DNA of 64,000 bases from Byssovorax sp. (GCA_025362495.1 JANYGI010000079.1:19138-83137); one strand, 5' to 3'; counted from the stretch's first letter, positions 18,016 through 26,930 are shown. Translations and numbers: made by a program. Notes: generated by a model not told the origin, from the sequence alone.

Positions 18016-18713
18016 ATGACGGTCTGTTGTCGTGCCGTCTCCGATCTGCCCGGAAGAATTGTTACCCCAGGTCCAGACGGTACCATCCGACTTCAACGCC
18101 GCGCAGCCTAACGATCCAGCCGCCACAGCGGTGACGCCGCCAAGGCCGCTCACTTGCGCCGGCGCGCTGTGATCGATGATCGTGCCGTCCCCGAGCTGAC
18201 CATAGGAGTTGTCCCCCCAGGCCCACACGGTGCCGTCCGACTTCAAGGCAATGCTGTGGGCGTCGCCCACCGCGACGGCCAGGCCAGCAGGGTCCCATCG
18301 GACTTCAAGGCGACCGTGTGAAGAAACCCCGCCGACACCGCGGTGACGCCGCCGAGGCCACCAACGAACACCGGCGTGTGGCGATCGACCATCGTGGCGC
18401 CGTCCCCGATCTGGCCATGGTCGTCGTCGCCCACGCCCTCGACCGTGCCATCGAGCCTCACCGCCATGGTGTGGAAGGTGCCCGCCGAGAGGTTCCCGGC
18501 CACGCAGCGCGCAGGGTTCCCGTTGCAGTCACCCACGCTGCCCGCTCCCACCGTCAACGCCGCTCGCGCCTCGCCCGTCACCTCCGACGACGGGCTCGCA
18601 ACCCGCCCTCCCCCGTCGCCGCGAGCGCCAGTCCCCGACGAGTCGAGTCCGCAGCCTCCGGCGAGCACGACCAGCGAAGCCAGCCAGAGCGGCAGAGAGG
18701 ATCGAGAGTTCAT
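18016..18713 (-). pseudogene. Broken RCC1-repeat lipoprotein gene
   Basis: The ATG at 18713 gives a signal peptide with lipobox (SLVVLAGGC), a linker, then RCC1-type propeller blades: GTFHTMAVRLDGTVEGVG, GGLGGVTAVSAGFLHTVALK. At about 18270-18279 the frame breaks after SDGTLLAW. In the next frame the blade resumes as AVAVGDAHSIALKSDGTVWA and continues to about 18016, where homology stops mid-blade at GQIGDGTTTDRH. An out-of-frame recombination between near-identical blades, removing most of one blade, would explain the break. Fewer blades remain than the seven of a closed propeller. Non-functional as it stands. Confidence 0.75.
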
Positions 18714-18849
18714 CGTGGCAGTTCCTTCCGGCGAGCGGAGCGCAAGTTGCACCTGAAACCCCCCTGGAGAAGGGCGACCTTACCAGGCCAATTGGGCTGG
18801 ACGAGATCCGGTACTCAGACGCGAGCGCGCGAGGCGAGTCAAGCCTCCC

Positions 18850-19443
18850 GTGGCGCATCGACGGAGGTCACGCGCCGGCGACACACCGGCGCGCAGCGGC
18901 TGGGCCGAGATCCTCGCGCTGAGCGAGCGCCTCGGCGGGTCGACATCGCTCCTCCCGGAGGCCATCGCCGATCGCGCCATGGTCCTCGGCCTCTCCCACG
19001 AAATCCTCGGCGAATCCGGCCTCGTCTGGTGCGGCCGACTCCTGCTCATCCACGCCGGGCTCACCACCGAAGGCCGCACCGGCTTCGCGCTGCCGGTCGC
19101 GCAGTACCTCGCCCCGAAGTACGGTTACGCCCCCGAGCGGACGACGCTCGCGCGGCAACGCGTGCTCGCCATCCTCACCCACCTCTCCCGCCTCGCCCGC
19201 GCCGCGCGCGAAGCCGGTCATCGCTACCTCGCCTTCGACAGGCTCACCGCGCTCGATATCTACATCGCCGCCGCGCTCAACACCTTCGCTCCGCTCCCCC
19301 ACGATCTCTGCCCCATGCGCCCCGCCCTGCGCGCCGCGTTCGAGAGCGTCGAGCCCGATCTGCGCGCCGCCGTCACGCCGGAGCTGCTGGAGCACCGCGA
19401 CTTCATCTATCGCGAGCACCTCGGCCTGCCGATGGAGCTCTAG
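18850..19443 (+). pseudogene. GST-like C-terminal domain, 5'-truncated
   Basis: A 197-codon frame from a GTG at 18850. From about residue 17 it reads like the all-helical C-terminal half of a glutathione S-transferase-like protein: GWAEILALSERLGG, LIHAGL, RYLAFDRLTALDIYIAAALN (the N-capping/hydrophobic-staple region), and HRDFIYREHLGLPMEL at the end. The thioredoxin-like N-terminal domain that binds glutathione is absent, and the preceding in-frame residues are Arg-rich without character. The gene probably lost its 5' end where it meets the broken RCC1 gene. A stand-alone helical protein is the less likely alternative. Confidence 0.5.
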
Positions 19444-19534
19444 CCCCGTTGGCGTCGGTCAGCTCCTGCGGCCGCGGTCCAGCGCCGGAGCTCCTGGCCG
19501 CTGCACAGCGCGGAGCGGGCGACGACGTGCGGGC

Positions 19535-20275
19535 TCATGCCGCTGCATAGTCCCCGTACCGTCGGCGGTTGATGTGCTGAAACGCGAGGACGATATGGTC
19601 CTTCGGAATTCCGGCCGCTTCGAGGTCGCGCGCCACGCCTCGCTCCGTGCCGTCGTGTTGAATCCAGATCTTGCCATCGAGGATGTCGACGTGGAGGAGC
19701 GGCGCGTGAACACGCTTGTGCCCGTCCCACCCCACCGCCATGAGCAGATAATGATCCTGCGCGCGGTCGAACACGGTGTAGAGCGCGACTTCCCCGTACG
19801 ACACGGGCACGCGGGTCTCCTCGGTCAGAATGCCTTCGATCAGGTCTCGCCACTCAGCGGGGGTGTCCACAGGATGATCCTTTCTTCTGCGGGGTCGAAG
19901 CAGAATCACGCGGTCCAGCGCGTGCGCGAGCGCCGTCTCTCCGATCGGCTCCTGAAACAGCGTATTCCACACGTCGTCGGGCACGGCCAGGAAGAGCAGG
20001 CGGCCGGGATCCTGACCGGCGAGCAGCGCGCGGTAGAGCACGTGCTGGCCCATGGCCTGCTCCAGGGCGTCGACGTCGGACGGACCGCTGAACGTCTTCA
20101 CTTCCACCGCGATGCGCAGCGACCCCTTTTCTGCGGCGAGCAGCCGCTCTGCGCCGAGATCGACGTAGAGGCTGCGGCGGCCCGAGGTCAGCCGGAGGGG
20201 ATCGTGCGTGATCGTCCACCCATCACGAACCAGCGCGTTCCTCGCGGCGTTGTGGAGGCGATCTCGTGCAGGCAT
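19535..20275 (-). CDS. xisHI: XisH-XisI fusion (fdxN element excision controlling factors)
   Basis: 246 aa. Residues 1-~130 match XisH: MPARDRLHNAARNALVRDGW, SLYVDLGAERLLAAEKG, IAVEVKTFSGPSD (Asp, Glu and Lys of a PD-(D/E)XK-like fold), and LLFLAVPDDVWNTLF. Residues 136-246 match full-length XisI: SYGEVALYTVFD, MAVGWDGHKRVHAPLLHVDI, GKIWIQHDGTERGVA, IPKDHIVLAF. In cyanobacteria these are adjacent separate genes needed with a recombinase to excise the fdxN element. Here the join lies at a CCCC run (19891-19894): removing one C gives XisH its conserved tail AEERIILW and a TGA at 19840, with XisI starting at the GTG at 19870. Either a recent frameshift fusion or a base-call error. No recombinase gene is nearby. 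Confidence 0.85.
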   Translation of the reverse strand: MPARDRLHNAARNALVRDGWTITHDPLRLTSGRRSLYVDLGAERLLAAEKGSLRIAVEVKTFSGPSDVDALEQAMGQHVLYRALLAGQDPGRLLFLAVPDDVWNTLFQEPIGETALAHALDRVILLRPRRRKDHPVDTPAEWRDLIEGILTEETRVPVSYGEVALYTVFDRAQDHYLLMAVGWDGHKRVHAPLLHVDILDGKIWIQHDGTERGVARDLEAAGIPKDHIVLAFQHINRRRYGDYAAA

Positions 20276-20433
20276 GACGTGCGATTGTCCTACGTCCGGC
20301 GGAGGGGGGAGGCAAGCGTCGCGGGGTGATCGGCCGAGCGCGCTCGAGGTCGCCCAGCAACGTCCTGCGATCGCAGGCACCACCCGGCCACCGCCGGCGC
20401 CGTCCTGCTCAGCGCGCTCCACCGGAAACGACA

Positions 20434-20473
20434 GAACCCCTCGCCGCTCCTTGTCCGGAGCCACGAGGGGTTC
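20434..20473 (-). terminator. Long hairpin terminator after the M15 peptidase gene
   Basis: GAACCCCTCG (20434-20443) pairs perfectly with CGAGGGGTTC (20464-20473), and the interior GCTCC/GGAGC extends the stem. On the minus strand it is followed by a T-rich but not pure stretch (TGTCGTTT). It lies 36 bp after the stop of the minus-strand peptidase and separates it from the xisHI gene. Confidence 0.75.
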
Positions 20474-20508
20474 GTCAAAGGCCCCTGAAAGACCCTCTCT
20501 TCACTCGA

Positions 20509-21351
20509 TCACGAGGGGTCGTCGTCGCCTTCGGTCATCTCGATCATCGCCGAGCCACCGCAGCTCGGGCCGTTGGCGAAGCCGCCGGCGGGCGAGGCCT
20601 TCATGCGCGCCTCGGTGTTCGGGCCCCACTCACCGTCGGTCGCGATCTTGTCGCCGGGGTGATTGGCGTTCCAGAGGTGCTGGAAGGCCTTCACGTCGAG
20701 GCCCTTGTGGTTGACGGAGCCCGAGCCCGTGAAGTCGTAGTGCATCGAGTCGGAGCTGCCGAACCACTTGAATCCATGGTTCGAGAGCGAGCTGCGCCAG
20801 GTCGCCGTCTCGCCGATATCCATCGCCAGGCCGGTCTCGTGGTTGCTGTTGCCGGGCTTCGCCACCACGTTGATGCCGCAGCGGCCGGCCGCGCCCCACT
20901 TGTACAGCAGGTACTGCTGCGCGATGGTGCGAAGGGCCGAGTTGATCGTCATGTGCGTGCCCTTGTGCGCGTCGAGCGAGGCCACCAGCTGATCGCGAGC
21001 GGGCTTCTCCAGGAAGGGGAACACCGCGCTACCGAGGCTGAGGTTGCCGCGCGAGGGGATCTTGGCGTAGGCGCCGGCAGAGAGGCAGTTGCCCTCGGCG
21101 ATGATCTGCTCGCTCAAGCCCCTCACGCTCGTCGTGCTGCAGCTATTGGAGACCGCCTGAGCGACCGTGCCGCCGGTGACGGCGTCGCTGCCTTGCGCGG
21201 TCGCCTCGTCGGGCTCGGGACCGTCGGTCTCGGGCGTGGCGGCGCTCTCGAGCTCGTCGGGAGCCGTCGGCGCGCAGCCGACCGAACCGAGAGCCGCGAT
21301 CGAGGACAGTGCAACCAAGGAGGTGAGGGAGAGGAAGGCCTGGACTCGCAT
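20509..21351 (-). CDS. VanY/M15-type peptidase lipoprotein with peptidoglycan-binding domain
   Basis: 280 aa. Signal peptide and lipobox (ALGSVGC), an acidic Pro/Thr linker, then a LAS-fold metallopeptidase: ALRTIAQQYLLY, SNHETGLAMDIG (S-x-H-x-x-G-x-A-x-D, about 168-177) and SMHYDFTG (the H-x-D of the active site). These are the zinc ligands of D-Ala-D-Ala carboxypeptidases or endopeptidases of the M15B type. The C-terminus (GLDVKAFQHLWNANHPGDK, DGEWGPNTEARM) is a PG_binding_1-like helical module. It probably trims or remodels peptidoglycan from the periplasmic face of a membrane. ATG at 21351 chosen as the start of the signal peptide. Confidence 0.85.
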   Translation of the reverse strand: MRVQAFLSLTSLVALSSIAALGSVGCAPTAPDELESAATPETDGPEPDEATAQGSDAVTGGTVAQAVSNSCSTTSVRGLSEQIIAEGNCLSAGAYAKIPSRGNLSLGSAVFPFLEKPARDQLVASLDAHKGTHMTINSALRTIAQQYLLYKWGAAGRCGINVVAKPGNSNHETGLAMDIGETATWRSSLSNHGFKWFGSSDSMHYDFTGSGSVNHKGLDVKAFQHLWNANHPGDKIATDGEWGPNTEARMKASPAGGFANGPSCGGSAMIEMTEGDDDPS

Positions 21352-21541
21352 GGCGTCCCTCTGAGCAGGCGGCGTGCCACCCGGGATCCACTGGATAGCC
21401 AGACAATTCGCCGACGAGGGCCCCTGGTTCACGGACCGTCCAGGGGGATCCCCGGTCCATCAGCGACGAGGTAGGACATCGGTTCCAGCCCGCCGGCCGC
21501 GGACCCAGACGCCCCCTCGTGGATCTGCTAGGTCCACGCCC

Positions 21542-23641
21542 GTGAGCTACGTCGTTCTCGCGCGCAAGTGGCGTCCGCAATCGTTCCAGGACCTGATCGG
21601 GCAGGAGCACGTCTCCACCACGATCGGCAACGCGATCGCCCAGAACCGGGTGGCTCATGCCTTCCTGTTCACCGGCGTCCGCGGCGTCGGCAAGACGACG
21701 AGCGCGCGCATCCTGGCCAAAGCGCTCAACTGCGCGAACGGCCCCACGGCCACGCCCTGCCAGGTGTGCCCGCAGTGCACCGAGATCACCATCGGCGCCG
21801 ACGTCGACGTCCAGGAGATCGACGGCGCCAGCTACAACGGCATCGACCAGGTGCGCGATCTCCAGTCGAGCTTGCCGTACCGGCCCGCGCGCGATCGCTT
21901 CAAGATCTACATCGTGGACGAGGTCCACATGCTCTCCGTGCCGGCCTGGAACGCCTTCCTGAAGACGCTGGAAGAGCCCCCGCCGCACGTGAAATTCATC
22001 TTCGCGACGACCGAGGTCCACAAGGTCCCGGTCACGATCTTGAGCCGCTGCCAGCGCTACGACTTCAAGATGATCACCGCGCAGATGATCGCGGGGCGCC
22101 TGCGTTACGTGCTCGATCAAGAGGGCGTCGGCGCCGAGGATCCCGCCATCGCCGCCATCGCGCGCGAGGCGGCGGGCAGCATGCGCGACGCGATGAGCTT
22201 GCTCGATCAAGTCATCGCCTGGGTCGGCCCGGGCGGCGAGAAGCTCACGGCCGAAGGGGTCGCGCGGGTGCTCGGCGTGGCCGATCGCGTCGTGCTCCAC
22301 CGCCTCGCCGAGGCCGTGCTCGACGGCAACGCGGGCGAGGCCGTGCGCATCGTCGGCGACCTGGCGCGCGAGGGCTACGATCTGCCCCACGTGGCGCGCG
22401 ATTTCCTCTCGCACCTGCGCGATCTGGTGATCGCCAAGGTCTCCGACAACCCGGCGCCGCTGCTCGATCTGGCCGACGAAGAGATCGGCGACGTGAAGGC
22501 CCTCGCGGCGCGATCGAGCGTCGATGATCTCACGCGGCTCCACCAGGGCTTCTCGAAGTCGTTCGACGACGTCGTGCGCAGCGGACAGCCCCGCGCCGCG
22601 CTCGAGATGACGCTGGTGCGTCTCGCGCGGCGCCCGCCGCTGCTCCCCGTCGACGAGCTCTTGCGGCGCCTCGGCGATCTCGAGCGACGGCTCGGCGGCA
22701 GCGGCGGTGGTGGTCCGCCCGGCGGCGCAGGCGCTCCGCAGAACCGCGGCCCCGCGCCCGGTGGCGGAGGTGGTCAGTCGCCGGGCGGCGGCGGTGGTCC
22801 GGCCCCCGGCGGTCAACGACGTCAGTACGGCGGCGCGGGCGCGACCAACGAGGCGGCTCCTTCGGCGCCAATCGAACCTCCACCTGCGCCGGTAACCCCA
22901 CCACCGGCTCCGGCGCCCATCACCGCGAAAGCGGCGGTGTTCGTGGCGCCCACGCCCGCTCCAGCTCCTGCCCCTGCGGTCTTCACGGCACCTGCCGCTC
23001 CCGCAAACGCACCTGCGTTTGCGGCGCCGCCCTCGGCGCGCCCGGCCACACCGCTCGCTCAACCGACCTCGACGGCGCCGGCGGGGCGACCCAACGTGAG
23101 CGGCGGTATCCCCGCATCGCAGTTCATCGCGCCGACCAACCAGCAGGCGCCCCGGCGCCCCTCGGCGCCTCCGCCGCCGGCCTTCATGACGAAGCCGGAC
23201 GCCGCGCCCCCACCGTCGCTGCGACCGAGCTTCAACTTCAACGTGGAAGCCTGGCGCGGCGTCCTCGACCGTGTCCGCCCCCTCAACGGGAACCTCGCCG
23301 TGACGCTCGAGCTCGTCGGCGTGCTTCATTTCACGGCCGATCGCGTCGAGCTGACCTACGAAGCCCACGAGTTCCACGTCATCGATCTCGTCACCGAGGC
23401 CTCCGCGAGAGACACCCTCGGCGCGGCCCTCCGCGCCCACTTCGGCCGCGCGCCGGAGCTGGTCTTCAGCACGACGACCGCCAAGAGCGGCACCATCTCT
23501 CAGGTGCTGAGCGCCGAGAAGAAGGCCAAGCTCGACGCGCAGCGCCGCGGCGTGGCCGAGCATCCGCTGGTGGCGGCGGCGATAGAGCTCCTCGGCGCCG
23601 AGCTGCGCGACGTCAAGCTCTCTGCGGACGCCGAGGGCTGA
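21542..23641 (+). CDS. dnaX: DNA polymerase III subunits gamma/tau
   Basis: 699 aa from the GTG at 21542 (VSYVVLARKWRPQ is the canonical N-terminus). DnaX is the clamp-loader ATPase. Seen: Walker A GVRGVGKTT (residues 45-53), the zinc module with Cys at about 64, 73, 76 and 79, Walker B region YIVDEVHMLS, and LSRCQRYDF of sensor 1. The middle is the clamp-loader collar. Residues ~380-575 are a long Gly/Pro/Ala linker, and a folded C-terminal ~110 residues (FNVEAWRGVLDRVRPLNGN) resemble a tau C-terminal domain. I see no A-rich slippery heptamer, so a programmed frameshift for gamma is not supported. It stands alone, without ybaB-recR. Confidence 0.95.
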   Translation: MSYVVLARKWRPQSFQDLIGQEHVSTTIGNAIAQNRVAHAFLFTGVRGVGKTTSARILAKALNCANGPTATPCQVCPQCTEITIGADVDVQEIDGASYNGIDQVRDLQSSLPYRPARDRFKIYIVDEVHMLSVPAWNAFLKTLEEPPPHVKFIFATTEVHKVPVTILSRCQRYDFKMITAQMIAGRLRYVLDQEGVGAEDPAIAAIAREAAGSMRDAMSLLDQVIAWVGPGGEKLTAEGVARVLGVADRVVLHRLAEAVLDGNAGEAVRIVGDLAREGYDLPHVARDFLSHLRDLVIAKVSDNPAPLLDLADEEIGDVKALAARSSVDDLTRLHQGFSKSFDDVVRSGQPRAALEMTLVRLARRPPLLPVDELLRRLGDLERRLGGSGGGGPPGGAGAPQNRGPAPGGGGGQSPGGGGGPAPGGQRRQYGGAGATNEAAPSAPIEPPPAPVTPPPAPAPITAKAAVFVAPTPAPAPAPAVFTAPAAPANAPAFAAPPSARPATPLAQPTSTAPAGRPNVSGGIPASQFIAPTNQQAPRRPSAPPPPAFMTKPDAAPPPSLRPSFNFNVEAWRGVLDRVRPLNGNLAVTLELVGVLHFTADRVELTYEAHEFHVIDLVTEASARDTLGAALRAHFGRAPELVFSTTTAKSGTISQVLSAEKKAKLDAQRRGVAEHPLVAAAIELLGAELRDVKLSADAEG

Positions 23642-23668
23642 GCGAGCCCGGCCTTTCAGCTCACTGCG

Positions 23669-25285
23669 TCACTGCGCCGTCTCCGCCGTCATAGGCCCGC
23701 TCCCACCGTACTTGTTCCGCTGCTCGGCCGTGAGGCTGTGGGCGCCGGCGATCTGGCCGAGCACCGTCGCCCCCTCCGTCGCGGTGCGCGCGTAGGTCTT
23801 GAAATCCACGCTGTAGAGGCCGAATCGCGGCGTGTAGCCCGACGCCCACTCGAAGTTGTCGTAGGTGCTCCAGTGGTAATAGCCGCGCACGTCGACGCCC
23901 TCCTGACGGGCCTTGTCGATCGACTCCAGCGCTCGCACGATCGCCTCGGCGCGGCGCGTGCCCACCGTCGTGGCGATACCGGCCTCGGTCACCGCCAGCG
24001 GGAGATCGGGCCAGCGCTTCCCGAAGTCGGCGAGCACCGTGTAGAGGCCCTCGGGGTGATACTCGTAGTTCATCGCCGGGACGCGGAACGTGGGATCGAT
24101 TGGCGGGACGCAGGCGCCGAAATCGAAGATGTCGTAACAGGGCGTCAGGTTCAACACCGGGATGAGCGGCGTCGCCGCCGTCACGCCGGCGCGGAAATAG
24201 TACTGCACGCCGAGCCAGTCGAGCGTGCCTTTCCACTCCGGGTGCGGCTCGTCGAGCTTGCCGTCGAGATCGCTGTCGAAGGAGCCCTGACGGAGGGCCT
24301 CCACGAACAGGTACTCGTACACCCAGAGCAGCCGATCGCGCGCGGCGACATCGACCTTGACCTCGCTGACCTTGCCGCTGCGGGCGGGGACCCACTCCTG
24401 CGCTCCGTGGGTGAAGCCGACGCTCGCCGCCACGCCGTCGCCGTCGGCGTCGATGGTGTCGGCCTCCTTGATGGCCTTGTACATCGCCGCATGAGCCGCG
24501 ATGTAGTTCTTCATCGCCAGGCCGAGGTGCTCCTGCACCTTGTCGTCGATGATCGCCGATTTCCCGGGCGGGCTCGATCCGACACCGTACGACGCGAGCA
24601 GGTAGTTCACCGGCTCGTTCACGGTGCACCACTCGTCGACCCGGTCGCCGAAGCGCGCAGCCAGCAGCCGCGCGTGATCGGCCAGCTCCTTCACCACGAG
24701 CGGGCCGCCCACCGCGTTGTCGAGGCCGCAGAGGTTCTTGTCGCCGGGGCCGCCGGCGCAGGCGCGGTCGCGCGGATCGTCGATCCACACCGGGTTGGAG
24801 AAGTGATGAATGGTGACCATCGGCCGGATGTGGTGGGCCACGAGGGCGTCGAGGAGCTTGCTGTAATGGTCGAGCGCCGCCTCGTCGATCTGGTCGCGCA
24901 CCGGCTCGATCCGGGCCCATTCCATGCTGAAGCGGTACGAGTCGAGGTGCATCTCGGCCAGCAGATCGATGTCGGCGATCGAGAGCGAGTAGCCCTTCGA
25001 GGCGTCGCCGACAAAGGTGCCTTTGCCGAGCCCCTGAGGCGCAGGCGCCGTCCACAGGTACCAGTCCGTCGCGGGGTTACTGTCCTCGATCTGGGTCGCC
25101 GCCGTCGACGCCCCGAAGCGGAAGCTGCCTTTGCCCGACATCGCCGAGGTGCTGCCCATCGCGGGCCAGGCGATGGTGCTGGGCCCCGCGTCGACGGGCG
25201 GCGCGGTCGTCTCGCCGCTCGAGCACCCGAACGTGAGCGAGGCGACCGCCGGGAGGACCAACCGAGCGAAGGAGGAACGACGCAT
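23669..25285 (-). CDS. GH1 family beta-glycosidase lipoprotein
   Basis: 538 aa; the ATG at 25285 has AAAGGGGAG upstream. Lipobox SLTFGC. GH1 signatures in order: FRFGASTAATQIED, SYRFSMEWARIEP, WCTVNEPVNY with the acid/base Glu near 223, PLAVTEAGIA with the nucleophile Glu near 434 (ITENG-type motif, here VTEAG), and YHWSTYDNFEWASGYTPRFG, the aglycone-site loop. It should hydrolyse beta-glycosides at the cell surface or in the periplasm. Most bacterial GH1 enzymes are cytoplasmic, so lipid anchoring is notable. Convergent with dnaX, 27 bp between stops. Confidence 0.9.
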   Translation of the reverse strand: MRRSSFARLVLPAVASLTFGCSSGETTAPPVDAGPSTIAWPAMGSTSAMSGKGSFRFGASTAATQIEDSNPATDWYLWTAPAPQGLGKGTFVGDASKGYSLSIADIDLLAEMHLDSYRFSMEWARIEPVRDQIDEAALDHYSKLLDALVAHHIRPMVTIHHFSNPVWIDDPRDRACAGGPGDKNLCGLDNAVGGPLVVKELADHARLLAARFGDRVDEWCTVNEPVNYLLASYGVGSSPPGKSAIIDDKVQEHLGLAMKNYIAAHAAMYKAIKEADTIDADGDGVAASVGFTHGAQEWVPARSGKVSEVKVDVAARDRLLWVYEYLFVEALRQGSFDSDLDGKLDEPHPEWKGTLDWLGVQYYFRAGVTAATPLIPVLNLTPCYDIFDFGACVPPIDPTFRVPAMNYEYHPEGLYTVLADFGKRWPDLPLAVTEAGIATTVGTRRAEAIVRALESIDKARQEGVDVRGYYHWSTYDNFEWASGYTPRFGLYSVDFKTYARTATEGATVLGQIAGAHSLTAEQRNKYGGSGPMTAETAQ

Positions 25286-25391
25286 CTCCCCTTTGTATCA
25301 CCGGAACGCCCGACGGTAGTAAGGTCCTCGCTTCTGATCCGTTCCAGGGGGCCCAATGGATATGTCGTTCCTTCATCCACGATCACCCGCC

Positions 25392-26384
25392 ATGCGCCGC
25401 TTCGCCGCGGCGCTGGCGCACCTGGCCGCGCTCCAGCTCGTCACGGGCTGCGGCGCGGCGACCATGCCGGCGGAGGCGCCGTCGATGCCTCAGGCGTCCA
25501 TGGGCGCCCCCACGCAGCCGTCGATGCCGGCGCCCGCCGCGATGGCCCCGCCGCCGATGGCCCCGTCGCCGAACGCCGAGGCCATGTACGACATGGCGCC
25601 CTCCGCGCCGAGCCCCGGCCGGCCCGCGTCGAGAGCGCCCTCCAGCGCCGGGGCCACCGCGAAGAGGGGGCCCGCGCCCGCGCGCCCGCCGCCGCCCCCC
25701 GCAAAGGGATCTTCGCCCGCAAAGGCCCCTCCGCCGGCAAAGACGGCCGGAGCGCCGGGCGCCGGCGACAAGGCCGCTGCCGACGCCGAGAGGGCCGCCG
25801 GCCCCGCGGCCCCGCTCCTCATCTACGTGGGCGATCTCTCGATGATGGTCGCCGACGAGATCGTCTTGCCGAAGACGATTGACACCATCATCGACACCGC
25901 CGAGTCGCTCGGCGGCTACCTCGCCGGTCGCAAAGACACCAGCGTCCAGGTGCGCGTACCCTCGTCCCGCTTCCGCGAGAGCCTCCAGCTGCTCGAGAAG
26001 ATCGGCGAGGTCACCCATCGATCGGTGACCGCGGACGACGTCTCCGAGCAGTACAGCGATCTCGAAGTGCGCTTGACCAACCTCAAGGCCACCCAGAAGC
26101 GATTGCACGAGTTCCTGGCCAAGTCGGGCACCATCGCCGACATGCTCACCATCGGGAACGAGCTCGAGCGCGTCTCCGGCGAGATCGAGGCGATCGAGGG
26201 GAAAATGCGCTTCCTCCGCTCGCGCGCGGCGTTCTCCGTGGTCACGGTCAACCTGGCTGTCCGGCCCAAGCAGGCCGTCGTGGTCGCGAAGACCGATCTG
26301 CCGCCCCCGCCTCCGCGCGAGCTCGCGCTCCCGATCGACTGGCTCTCTCGCGTGGGCCTCGACTCGCTCCTCAACCTGCGCTGA
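25392..26384 (+). CDS. DUF4349 lipoprotein
   Basis: 330 aa from the ATG at 25392; an ATG at 25356 gives 12 more residues and has a better G-rich upstream, so the start is unsure. Lipobox LQLVTGC. Residues ~20-140 are a Pro/Ala/Met-rich disordered linker. The folded part reads as DUF4349: LLIYVGDLSMMV, ESLGGYLAGRKD, VQVRVPSSRFRESLQLLEKI, DVSEQYSDLEVRLTNLKAT, a coiled-coil-like GNELERVSGEIEAIEGKM, then FSVVTVNLAV. A weak C-terminal hydrophobic stretch follows. Family function is unknown. Followed after 11 bp by another lipoprotein gene, so they form an operon. Confidence 0.8.
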   Translation: MRRFAAALAHLAALQLVTGCGAATMPAEAPSMPQASMGAPTQPSMPAPAAMAPPPMAPSPNAEAMYDMAPSAPSPGRPASRAPSSAGATAKRGPAPARPPPPPAKGSSPAKAPPPAKTAGAPGAGDKAAADAERAAGPAAPLLIYVGDLSMMVADEIVLPKTIDTIIDTAESLGGYLAGRKDTSVQVRVPSSRFRESLQLLEKIGEVTHRSVTADDVSEQYSDLEVRLTNLKATQKRLHEFLAKSGTIADMLTIGNELERVSGEIEAIEGKMRFLRSRAAFSVVTVNLAVRPKQAVVVAKTDLPPPPPRELALPIDWLSRVGLDSLLNLR

Positions 26385-26395
26385 ACGAGGCCATC

Positions 26396-26869
26396 ATGAA
26401 GCTCGGAACACCGCTCTCGATCGTCATCCTCGCCGCGTCCCTGCTCGCCACGGCCTGCGGGCCCAGCGTCGCCCTGCAGGCGCCGCCCGGCTTCGCCGTG
26501 CTGCCGAAGCAGACAGAGTATCTCTACCGCGCCGCCAGCGCCAACGGCGTGGTGCTCGCCGTCCGCGTCGCGGACAACAAGCCGACAGGCAACCTCGACT
26601 TCTGGGCCGACGTGCTCGATCGCCAGCTCCAGCAGGTGGCCTACAAGCCCGATGGCAAGCCCGAAGACGTGAAGTCGGCGTCCGGCGTCCCCGGCCGCCG
26701 GATGAAGTACACGCGGGAAAACCAGGGCCGCACGTTCCGTTACTGGATCACGGTGTTCGTCACCGAGAGCCGGGTGTTCTTCGTCGAGGCCGGCGGCGAT
26801 CAGGACCGCTTCAAGGGCAAGGCCCTCGAGACGATCCAGAAGGCCAGCGACTCGGCGACGTTCGGCTGA
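26396..26869 (+). CDS. Small lipoprotein of unknown function
   Basis: 157 aa; ATG preceded by GAGG. Signal peptide with lipobox LLATAC. The mature domain (~135 aa) alternates strands and one helix: FAVLPKQTEYLYRAASANGV, RVADNKPTGNLDFWADVLDR, RTFRYWITVFVTESRVFFVEA. This resembles small alpha/beta lipoprotein domains (PsbP/Mog1-like) but I cannot assign it. Co-transcribed with the DUF4349 lipoprotein and followed by a strong terminator. Both may serve one envelope function. Confidence 0.75.
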   Translation: MKLGTPLSIVILAASLLATACGPSVALQAPPGFAVLPKQTEYLYRAASANGVVLAVRVADNKPTGNLDFWADVLDRQLQQVAYKPDGKPEDVKSASGVPGRRMKYTRENQGRTFRYWITVFVTESRVFFVEAGGDQDRFKGKALETIQKASDSATFG

Positions 26870-26892
26870 TCACGTCACCCTGCAAAAAGGAG

Positions 26893-26930
26893 CGGGCAAC
26901 GCGGGGTGGTAATCCACACCCGGTTGCCCG
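26893..26930. terminator. Bidirectional terminator between convergent lipoprotein genes
   Basis: CGGGCAAC (26893-26900) pairs with GTTGCCCG (26923-26930), with an inner GGGTG/CACCC stem. Read on the minus strand, the hairpin is followed by CTCCTTTTTG; on the plus strand by TTTGACG. It can serve both the plus-strand operon ending at 26869 and the minus-strand cytochrome gene ending at 27026. Confidence 0.75.

Noticed and set aside
21542..23641. Programmed frameshift in dnaX producing gamma
   Set aside because: No A-rich slippery heptamer or clear downstream hairpin was found near the end of the ATPase/collar region.
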